Assembly: GCA_009919005.1 (NCBI GenBank)
Contig: RGCW01000006.1
Location: 1-33,140 of the forward strand
DNA: 33,140 nt
Source: Candidatus Aquidulcis sp.
GTDB lineage: Bacteria; Chloroflexota; Limnocylindria; Limnocylindrales; Limnocylindraceae
Reading direction: 5' to 3'
Part shown: positions 14,991-22,055 of the stretch, piece by piece
How the letters are laid out: each line of letters begins with the position of its first letter
Position numbering within the stretch: position 1 is the stretch's first letter
The notes under the pieces: generated by a model
Told to the model about the DNA's origin: nothing
Database searches by the model: none
The model's input: the letters and a program-made list of their open reading frames with translations, nothing else
Translations under genes and position numbers: made by a program

Positions 14991-16801
14991 CGCCGACTGG
15001 CGGCGGAGAGAGAGGGCTAAAGCCAGGCGACGTTGTTGCTGGCCGATATCGTTTGCAAGAGTTGATCGGCGAAGGTGCGGCTGCACTCGTCTTCCGTGCG
15101 ACAGACGAGGCACTCGGACGCGACGTCGCCGTGAAGGTTTTGCGTGCACCACTCGCGAGTTCGGAATCTGCAGCAAATCGCTTCCGTGCTGAGGGGCGTG
15201 CCGCTGCCATTGTGGCGCACCCGAACATAGTGGCGGTCTTTGATGTGGCACCTGACGGAGAATCTCCTGCGATCATCATGGAGTTTGTTGATGGCGAAGA
15301 TCTCGCCTCAATGTTGCGGCGGGTTGGACCGCTCGTGCCACGTCGTGCCGCAGCGGTTGCGGCACAGGTCGCACGTGGGTTGGCGGCCGCTCACGTTCGC
15401 GGCATCATCCATCGAGACGTGTCGTCGCGAAACATTTTGATCAACCGAGATGGTCGGGCGCAGATCGCCGACTTTGGAATCGCTCAGGCAATGCACGAAG
15501 TCAGTCGCCCAGAGGGGGCAACGCGAGGCGGAGCTCGACCAGAGGGATCACTTGGCTACCTCGCGCCCGAGGTTCTCGCGGGCGGTCCACAAACCGCGTC
15601 ATCGGATCTTTTTGGACTCGGCGTCGTGCTCTATGAACTTCTGACAGGGCATCGTCCGTTTGAGAACGTAGATCGCAGCGATGCAAACGAGCGACCAATT
15701 CAGCCGCCATCACCCCGCCAGGTGCGACCAGATATCTCGCCAGAACTTGAGGGGATCACCATGCGCTTGTTGGCTACACGGCCGAACGAGCGCTACGTCA
15801 ACGCAACCGCCGCCGCCGATGCACTAGAGACCTACGTCGTGCATGCAAATCGCACCGCGGTGCCAGCGCGACCCGTTGGCCCTGCGGCGGGCGCTCCGCG
15901 AGCGCTTGCAGGAACGCGTGTCGCGCGCGTCGCGGCCGAGGTGGGCCCAGGGGAGCCAGAGATGCTCTCCGACCCGAACGATGTGGAGAGCGATTCGACA
16001 TCCGACGGCGAAGACACCATGTCACTCCGTACGATGCTGCTTGCAATCGGCGGGGTGGCGCTCACGGCACTCCTCCTCGTCGGAGGGGTGATCTTGGCGC
16101 TCCGGATACTGGCGGCCGGTTCGGGCCCCGACAACAACGTGAAGGTGCCCAGCCTCACGACCCTAACCCTCGCCGAGGCGATCCCGATTGCCGAGGGGCT
16201 CGGGCTCCGGGTGCAGGTTGTTGAGCGGGTGACCACCTCTGATCAGCCGATTGACACCATCCTCTCCCAGTCACCAGGCAGTGACACGCTGGTGCCGCTC
16301 AACACCGTGATTGAAGTTCGCGTAGTTGCGGGCAGTGGCTTTGTCGTTGTCCCCGACATTCGCGGCCTACGGGAGGCCGATGCAATCGCCGCCCTAGCAA
16401 CCGCGAAGCTGACTCGAGGGGCCACGTTTACCGAATACTCTGACGCTGTCCCAGCCGGCGAAGTGATCCAGCAGAACCCCCGCCCTGGGGTGCAGGTCGC
16501 AAATGGCACCGCAATTGACATCGTGGTGTCGCTTGGAGCCGAACCCTCGCCGAGCCCTTCGCCCAGTGCCAGTGGTGCCGAGTGGCCGCAGGTCCCAGAT
16601 CTTCGTTGCTCAAGCGTGGCGGACGCGCAGGTCATCCTGACGGCGCTTGGCCTGTCGCTTGACGCAGTCTCAGCACTTCTTGATTCCACCAATCGAATCG
16701 ACACCTTTACACCCGAGGCCGGAGTGTCGGTTGCGCCAGGAAGTGAGATCACGATCATCTCCAGCGTGCCAGCTGAGACTGCGATCAGCGGTTGCCCGTA
16801 G
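14987..16801 (+). CDS. PASTA-domain Ser/Thr protein kinase (PknB/StkP-like) with atypical catalytic loop
   Basis: 604 aa membrane kinase. The kinase domain spans about residues 18-285: glycine loop LIGEGAAALVF, Lys50 in VAVKVL, catalytic loop HRDVSSRNIL (His142-Asp144), DFGIA, and GSLGYLAPEV. The usual HRDxKPxN has Ser146-Ser147 in place of Lys-Pro. A transmembrane helix (350-375) is followed by three extracellular PASTA repeats (VPSLTTLTLAEA..., VPDIRGLREADA..., VPDLRCSSVADA...), a class that binds muropeptides or lipid II. A Pro/Ser linker (SPSPSPSASG) precedes the last repeat. The start is the ATG overlapping the galU stop; an extension to 14894 is galU shadow. It probably senses wall fragments and controls growth or division. 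Confidence 0.92.
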   Translation: MTPTGGGERGLKPGDVVAGRYRLQELIGEGAAALVFRATDEALGRDVAVKVLRAPLASSESAANRFRAEGRAAAIVAHPNIVAVFDVAPDGESPAIIMEFVDGEDLASMLRRVGPLVPRRAAAVAAQVARGLAAAHVRGIIHRDVSSRNILINRDGRAQIADFGIAQAMHEVSRPEGATRGGARPEGSLGYLAPEVLAGGPQTASSDLFGLGVVLYELLTGHRPFENVDRSDANERPIQPPSPRQVRPDISPELEGITMRLLATRPNERYVNATAAADALETYVVHANRTAVPARPVGPAAGAPRALAGTRVARVAAEVGPGEPEMLSDPNDVESDSTSDGEDTMSLRTMLLAIGGVALTALLLVGGVILALRILAAGSGPDNNVKVPSLTTLTLAEAIPIAEGLGLRVQVVERVTTSDQPIDTILSQSPGSDTLVPLNTVIEVRVVAGSGFVVVPDIRGLREADAIAALATAKLTRGATFTEYSDAVPAGEVIQQNPRPGVQVANGTAIDIVVSLGAEPSPSPSPSASGAEWPQVPDLRCSSVADAQVILTALGLSLDAVSALLDSTNRIDTFTPEAGVSVAPGSEITIISSVPAETAISGCP

Positions 16802-16805
16802 GGAC

Positions 16806-18092
16806 CTAGGCTTCGAGGCCCTCCCAGAGCCCACCACTCGCCCAACTCAGGCGTGGGCGCTCTACGGGTGTCCCATCGACATTTCGCTCGCGCTGTGCCA
16901 CGGCCTGCAGGGGAACCGGTGGTGTCCAGCACGCTTTCACGTCACTCTCTTCAACAATTCTGCGCCGCTTATCAATGCCGCAATACGACACCTTGCCGAT
17001 GACGGAACGTCGCATATGTCGGCAGCTTCCACACGAAGCGGTAGGGGTCTTGCAGACCCAGCACCGACCTGACTCCTCTTGGATCGCGCTGCAGGTTGGA
17101 CAGCGCCACGTGAGCACTGGCGCGGCACTCACGGCTCGGACATTGGCTGCTGGCGCGCCGCTTGAGTCAGTCACTGTCGCCGTGATCCGGAAATCACGGC
17201 GAGTGCTGAGGATGATCGTTCCCGGATTGAGGACGATAGAGATACGACCCACCGAAGCGCTCGTTGAAATCTCAACACTCTTTGATGTCTGATTTCCTGC
17301 ACCATCTGTCGCAGTGATCGTCAAGACATTCGTGCCGTCGCGCAGGGCGATGGCGATGCTGAAGGCTCCCTTTGTTGACGATCGTCCACTCTCAATCGTT
17401 CCGGTCGTCTCGTTTCGAACCTGCACGTCAATATCTTTGTCCGTCTTCCCTGTGACAGATACGGAATCACCGCTCAAGATATCTCCAGGTTTCGGACTCG
17501 TGATCGAAAGCGCGGGCGGTGAGGTGTCGCGCACAACAGTGACTGGATTGGATCGATTTCCTTCGACACCGTTGACCACCACGACTGCCTCGATCACATT
17601 GGATCCTGCCGCGAGTGGGATCTGCGCGATCTCAAATCCTGCAGTTTTGGGCATCGCAACCTCAGCTCCCGTAATGACAGATCCGTCGTCACGTGTGATT
17701 AGGATTCGGATGAGCGCATCGCTCGTCGCGAGCAGGTCTTGCGGCAGACTCCCGCTCAGCGTCATTGTCGACGCAGCGGTAATTGGGTCACTCGGCTCGT
17801 TCAAGGTTGGTCGCCCTGGTTCAAGTGATGGGGGTGGTGGCGTTGGTGATCCACCACTCCCAATTGAGGTGATAAATGGGAGTGCGATCGCAGCGAGTCC
17901 AATCGCCCCAACAATGACGGCGAGCGTGATCACAGTGGAGATGGCAGCGGTGATGCTACTACCAATGGAGCGCGAGCCCCGTTGCGATCGCTGCGAGGAA
18001 GAGTCAACTCGATAGGGGGGCGTATACCCCTCGGAGCGGCCACTCGGACCGCGCCGCGGGGGCGTTGTACCCGATCTACGGAAGAGTCCCAT
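16806..18092 (-). CDS. Membrane protein fusing Ig-like repeats to a C-terminal zinc ribbon
   Basis: 428 aa. Basic cytoplasmic tail (1-48), one transmembrane helix (about 50-78, ITAAISTVITLAVIVGAIGLAAIALPF), a Pro-rich linker, then bacterial Ig-like repeats (about 95-190 and 190-285, the latter PPALSITSPKPGDILSGDSVSVTGKT to ITATDGAGNQTSKSVEI). A third repeat (ISIVLNPGTIILSTRRDFRI) stops after about 35 residues at PAANVRA. From residue 329 the protein is a Cys-rich module: C331, C334, C344, C347, C354, C357, C371, C388. Ig repeats are external and zinc ribbons are normally cytoplasmic, so the join is odd. An in-frame GTG at 17132 could begin a separate 108-aa protein. GAGAAT lies 6 nt before the ATG. 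It converges on the kinase gene with a 4-bp gap. Confidence 0.75.
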   Translation of the reverse strand: MGLFRRSGTTPPRRGPSGRSEGYTPPYRVDSSSQRSQRGSRSIGSSITAAISTVITLAVIVGAIGLAAIALPFITSIGSGGSPTPPPPSLEPGRPTLNEPSDPITAASTMTLSGSLPQDLLATSDALIRILITRDDGSVITGAEVAMPKTAGFEIAQIPLAAGSNVIEAVVVVNGVEGNRSNPVTVVRDTSPPALSITSPKPGDILSGDSVSVTGKTDKDIDVQVRNETTGTIESGRSSTKGAFSIAIALRDGTNVLTITATDGAGNQTSKSVEISTSASVGRISIVLNPGTIILSTRRDFRITATVTDSSGAPAANVRAVSAAPVLTWRCPTCSAIQEESGRCWVCKTPTASCGSCRHMRRSVIGKVSYCGIDKRRRIVEESDVKACWTPPVPLQAVAQRERNVDGTPVERPRLSWASGGLWEGLEA

Positions 18093-18098
18093 GACACG

Positions 18099-18104
18099 AT
18101 TCTC
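18099..18104 (-). promoter_or_regulatory. -10 element (GAGAAT) of the Ig/zinc-ribbon gene, leaderless type
   Basis: GAGAAT on the minus strand ends 6 nt before the ATG at 18092. Sequence and spacing are identical to the element at 272-277. Confidence 0.55.
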
Positions 18105-18126
18105 GCACGCACCGCGTTGAGACCGC

Positions 18127-18132
18127 TACGCT
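18127..18132 (+). promoter_or_regulatory. -10 element (TACGCT) of folC, leaderless type
   Basis: TACGCT ends 6 nt before the folC ATG. It is back-to-back with the divergent GAGAAT, 22 bp away. Confidence 0.55.
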
Positions 18133-18138
18133 CCAACG

Positions 18139-19623
18139 ATGCCTGAACTGCCGAGTGACCCCGAGCTGATTCGTGAGATGCGCGAGCGTGTGGCGCATGC
18201 TCGCCGCGAGGTCGTGGTTGCGATCGCTGAAGGGCGCGGCACTGACGCCTGGCGCGCGGCGCAGATCGCCCTGGAGTCTCGCGGACGCTTTGGCATTCGG
18301 ATGGGGTTGGAGCGTTCGACCGCTCTCCTCGCTGCGCTCGGATCACCTGAGGAGCGCGTTCGTGGCGCCCTCGTTGCTGGGACCAATGGAAAGGGGAGTG
18401 TGGTCGCCCTGGTATCGGCGGCCCTTCGCGCCGCCGGTGTGCGTCATGCCACTACACCGAAACCACACCTGGTTAGCTATCGAGAGCGTGTGCAGATTGA
18501 TGGGCGACCGCTACCTCCACTCCCGTTTGCCCAATCAGTCGCACGCGCCCTTGATGCAGCGGATCAGATTGAGGCGCGAGTCGGGCCCGCGACCGAGTTT
18601 GAACTCCTTGTTGGTGCCGTATTTGACGCGCTACGAGAAAAGGAGATCAACACAGCGATCGTTGAGGTTGGGCTAGGCGGTCGACTTGATGCGACCCACG
18701 CCTGGGATGGCGGAGTCGCCGTGGTGACAAACGTGGGGCTGGATCATCAGCAGTATTTGGGAGACACCATAGAAGCGATCGCCAACGAGAAGGCGGCGAT
18801 CATCATGCGAGGTAACCACGCAGTCACGGGCGCGAGCGAACGCGGTGGTGCACTTGATGTCATCCGACACCATGCACAGCGGGCTGGCGCACCACTGACC
18901 ATTGCACATGCTGGAGTGACTCGCTCGCTCGGGCGATCGGGCATTGAGGTCGAGCTCGAGGGGCGTGGCCGAGTCCATGTCGGTCTGCTGGGACGCCATC
19001 AAGGGGCAAATGCGGCGGTTGCTGCAGCAACCCTGGATGCGCTCGGCAAGGCTGGGATCGTCTCAGTGAACGATGAGCAGTTGCGCCACGGCTTCGCCAC
19101 AGCACGGTGGGCCGGTCGGCTGGAATTGATACCTGGTGCCCTTGGCAGTGGCGATGAACGCGATCTACTTCTTGACGGTGCACACAACGAAGATGGTGCA
19201 GCCGCACTTGCTGCATCGCTGGGAGACCTTGCGCCAGAGTTGCGTGGTTCCAATGGAACCCACGCCGCCCCGCTCGTGCTGATCTTGGCGGTTATGGCCG
19301 ACAAGTCCGTGGCAGAACTCTGCACCGCACTTGCTGCCGCGCCAGAGTTGCGCACGGCACAGGTGATCTGCACAAGTGTTGGTGATGTTCGGTCGCTTGC
19401 CCCCGAGCAGCTTGTTGCACAGGTGCGTACTGCTGGTTTGGGCGCTTCGGTTTGCAGCGCCGCAGATCCCCTCGAAGCCCTGATGATCGCTGCGCAACAA
19501 AATGGACCAATCATCGTTGCTGGATCGCTCTATCTCGTCGGTGCGATTCGCAGTGAGTTGATGCGTCGCGGCACGCTTCCCGATGACGGTAGTCGCGACG
19601 ACGTGGCAGGATCATCCATATGA
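18139..19623 (+). CDS. folC: Folylpolyglutamate synthase / dihydrofolate synthase
   Basis: 494 aa, Mur-ligase family. It adds glutamate to dihydropteroate and folates, using ATP, in the cytoplasm. Landmarks: P-loop VAGTNGKGSVVA, TPKPHLVSYRERVQIDG, TAIVEVGLGGRLDATHAWDG, VGLDHQQYLGDTIEAIANEKAAI, RWAGRLELI, LLDGAHNEDGAAAL and the C-terminal AGSLYLVGAIR. All parts are present and the length is slightly above average because of an N-terminal helix of about 50 residues. There is no Shine-Dalgarno; TACGCT lies 6 nt before the ATG. The stop overlaps the next start (ATGA), coupling it to folP-folB. It is divergent from the Ig/zinc-ribbon gene. Confidence 0.95.
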   Translation: MPELPSDPELIREMRERVAHARREVVVAIAEGRGTDAWRAAQIALESRGRFGIRMGLERSTALLAALGSPEERVRGALVAGTNGKGSVVALVSAALRAAGVRHATTPKPHLVSYRERVQIDGRPLPPLPFAQSVARALDAADQIEARVGPATEFELLVGAVFDALREKEINTAIVEVGLGGRLDATHAWDGGVAVVTNVGLDHQQYLGDTIEAIANEKAAIIMRGNHAVTGASERGGALDVIRHHAQRAGAPLTIAHAGVTRSLGRSGIEVELEGRGRVHVGLLGRHQGANAAVAAATLDALGKAGIVSVNDEQLRHGFATARWAGRLELIPGALGSGDERDLLLDGAHNEDGAAALAASLGDLAPELRGSNGTHAAPLVLILAVMADKSVAELCTALAAAPELRTAQVICTSVGDVRSLAPEQLVAQVRTAGLGASVCSAADPLEALMIAAQQNGPIIVAGSLYLVGAIRSELMRRGTLPDDGSRDDVAGSSI

Positions 19624-20798
19624 ACGAACGTTACGCTCGACGCGAATCGGTGAGCCACTCGTACGGGCCTCTCCCTGCAACTCCGGTTGGTCCGCTGCTC
19701 GTTGCTGAGTCCACTCGACCTGGGCACACAGAGGTGTCTGTTGCTGATGAGATGGCACGTCTGATCCCAGCCATTGAGAGACTTCGTCGAGTGCTACCCG
19801 AGTTGGCACTCAGTGCTGATACTCAGAAGGTTGAGGTGGCCGCCGCAGCCCTGGATGCTGGAGCACACATGCTCAACGATATCTGGGGGACCCGAGCCGA
19901 CGACTCGATGCTGCGCTTGGCTGCAGAGCGCGGCGTACCGATCGTGGTGATGCATAACCGTACCGCTGTCGCGACGGGCGAACACGCAGCCGCCTTTGCT
20001 GATGAGTTCCTCGAAGAGATGGCGGCGGTTGCTGCCAGGGGGCGCGCCCTTGGGATCCCGCCAGAGCGGCTCATCCTCGACCCTGGCTTCGGCTTCGGGA
20101 AGGGCCCAGCCCAGAACCTCGTCACGCTGCGTCTCCTCGGTGCACTCAGGGATCTGGGTCACCCGGTCCTCCTGGGCACGAGTCGCAAGTCCACCCTCGG
20201 TCGGATCATCGATGGGGCGCCAGCGGATCGACTCGCCGCGACGATAGCGACGAGCGCGCTGGGTGCCATCGCTGGGGCAGACATTGTGCGTGTGCACGAC
20301 GTTCTCGAGAACCGAGATGCCGTGCGCGTGATCGACGCGACGCTGCGCGCGACGGGTGACCAGCCCGACGAGGAGATTGGCCCCAACCCAAACCGGGCTG
20401 ATCGTCCGCCACGCCCACATCAACGCGACCGCATCACGGTGCGAAACGTGCGATTTGATGCCGCTCACGGAGTCTATCCAGAGGAGCATCTCAAGCCACA
20501 GCCGTTCTTCGTTGATGTGGAGGTTGACGCCGACCTTGCTCCAGCGGGGCGAGGAGACGCACTGGCAGCTTCCGTGGACTACAGCGAATTAGTTCGTATC
20601 GCCGTTGAACGCGTCGGCACCGGTGGCCACGCGGACCTGATTGAGTCGCTAGCAGAGCGTATCGCGGACGGTGCGCTAGAGGTTGTGAGAGGGAGCGGCG
20701 CACGCGTGTACGAGATCAGAGTTCGTGTGCGGAAGCCACTCGCAGCCGTTGCTGCGGCAATTGATTGGGCTGGCGTTGAGGTGGTGCGAACGCCGTAG
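19620..20798 (+). CDS. folP-folB: Dihydropteroate synthase (N-terminally deleted) fused to dihydroneopterin aldolase
   Basis: 392 aa with two folate-pathway modules. The FolP part (about 29-255) has ESTRPGHTEVS, ALSADTQKVEVAAAALDAGAHMLNDI, PIVVMHN, LILDPGFGFGK, LLGTSRKSTLG and IVRVHDV. It lacks the first barrel strand and loop, normally GILNVTPDSFSDGG to GADIIDVGG (about 42 residues). Instead GPLLVA runs straight into ESTRPG in frame. That loop carries conserved Asn and Thr/Asp residues for pterin and pABA binding, so activity is doubtful. The FolB part (271-392) is complete: ITVRNVRFDAAHGVYPEE with the catalytic Glu region, SVDYSELV, LIESLAERI and VRVRKP with the catalytic Lys. A Pro/Asp-rich linker joins them. 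The start is coupled to folC (ATGA). Confidence 0.85.
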   Translation: MNERYARRESVSHSYGPLPATPVGPLLVAESTRPGHTEVSVADEMARLIPAIERLRRVLPELALSADTQKVEVAAAALDAGAHMLNDIWGTRADDSMLRLAAERGVPIVVMHNRTAVATGEHAAAFADEFLEEMAAVAARGRALGIPPERLILDPGFGFGKGPAQNLVTLRLLGALRDLGHPVLLGTSRKSTLGRIIDGAPADRLAATIATSALGAIAGADIVRVHDVLENRDAVRVIDATLRATGDQPDEEIGPNPNRADRPPRPHQRDRITVRNVRFDAAHGVYPEEHLKPQPFFVDVEVDADLAPAGRGDALAASVDYSELVRIAVERVGTGGHADLIESLAERIADGALEVVRGSGARVYEIRVRVRKPLAAVAAAIDWAGVEVVRTP

Positions 20799-20816
20799 TC
20801 AAAAACGAACTACGAC

Positions 20817-22055
20817 CTACTCCGTCGGTCGGACGCCAAGCACCACGACGATGGAAAGCTTCTCAGCGCCGCGCAGCACGGTCAGGGTGATTGAGGTTCC
20901 CGGTGCGTACTGCACTAAGAGGTCTTGCAGAGGATGACCCTCATCAATCTGGGTGTCGTTGACCTGTACGATGATGTCGCCGTCTTCAAGGCCCGCCGAC
21001 TCCGCCGGACTTCCAGGAATAATGGGTGACGTCGTTCCATCACCAACAATCCAAGCACCAGCGCTCACAGGGAGGTTGTTCTCTTTGGCGAGGCGCAGAT
21101 CAATCGTGGAGTATCGGACGCCAATCCACGGGCGCGAAAGTGGCGTTCCCGCCAATGCTTGCTCCAGGATCGGACGAGCGATGTCTATCGGAATCGCGAA
21201 ACCAATGCCAGAGCCTTCGGTAGAAATTGCTGTGTTGATACCGATGACAGCGCCGCTGCTATCAACGAGCGCGCCACCTGAATTGCCTGGGTTAATCGCC
21301 GCATCCGTTTGGATCAGCCCGTGGATTGATCCACTTTCGGTGGTGATATCACGGCCGAGAGCAGAGACGATTCCTGCAGTTACCGAGTTGGTGTAGACGC
21401 CAAGTGGTGAGCCGATTGCGATGGCAGTTTGCCCAACCTTGATCCCTCCGGATCGTCCGAGCGTGGCGGTGGGGAGTCCAGCTGCGTCAATCTTTACGAT
21501 CGCCAGATCGGTCAGTGTGTCAATGCCGTAAACCGTTCCTGCAAAGTCACGACCGTCTTTCAGGTGAACCAATATGTCTGTTGCATCTGCGACCACATGT
21601 TTGTTCGTGACGATCCAACCGTCTGCCGAATAGATCACGCCAGAGCCGATGGCATCGCCAGCGGCGGTCGTGATCTCAAGTGTGACGATTGCGGGCGAGA
21701 CACGTTCCGCCACGGCGACGATCGCCGACTGCTCGGAGACGAGCGTCTGACGGATTTGTGTCGTGATATCAGCGCCTGAAAAGCCATCAAGGAGCAGGAT
21801 TGTGGCCGCAGCACCTCCCCCAGCTCCAAAGAGGAGCGAGAGCGACAACATTCCGATGACGGCACCACGACTGAGCGAGCCGGTCCCCGCACGCAGTGAG
21901 TTCCGTGCCGCTTGAAGCGGACCACTCTCTCGGGGCAGAAACGATGCGGGGTTGGCGGCTGGCTCTGGCTCAAAGCGTAACGGGGCCCGCCGTCGGGCTG
22001 GGGCCTTCGCCCCCTTCTTCGCCGTAGCCGTTGTGCGCTTCGCCTTGTCAGCCAC
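20817..22055 (-). CDS. HtrA/DegP-like membrane-anchored serine protease with PDZ domain
   Basis: 412 aa. A Lys/Arg/Ala-rich cytoplasmic tail (about 1-60) and one helix (about 65-95, GAVIGMLSLSLLFGAGGGAAATILLL) place the protease outside. The trypsin-like domain has the triad His153 (IVTNKHVV), Asp183 (TLTDLAIVKI) and Ser259 (NPGNSGGAL). A C-terminal PDZ domain follows (PAESAGLEDGDIIVQVNDTQI). It would degrade or refold damaged exported proteins. GTG at 22055 is chosen because AAGGAG lies 7 nt upstream within the end of the kinase gene; the 8-bp overlap couples them. An ATG at 22076 is possible but lacks a site. It is third in a regulator-kinase-protease operon. Confidence 0.93.
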   Translation of the reverse strand: MADKAKRTTATAKKGAKAPARRRAPLRFEPEPAANPASFLPRESGPLQAARNSLRAGTGSLSRGAVIGMLSLSLLFGAGGGAAATILLLDGFSGADITTQIRQTLVSEQSAIVAVAERVSPAIVTLEITTAAGDAIGSGVIYSADGWIVTNKHVVADATDILVHLKDGRDFAGTVYGIDTLTDLAIVKIDAAGLPTATLGRSGGIKVGQTAIAIGSPLGVYTNSVTAGIVSALGRDITTESGSIHGLIQTDAAINPGNSGGALVDSSGAVIGINTAISTEGSGIGFAIPIDIARPILEQALAGTPLSRPWIGVRYSTIDLRLAKENNLPVSAGAWIVGDGTTSPIIPGSPAESAGLEDGDIIVQVNDTQIDEGHPLQDLLVQYAPGTSITLTVLRGAEKLSIVVVLGVRPTE

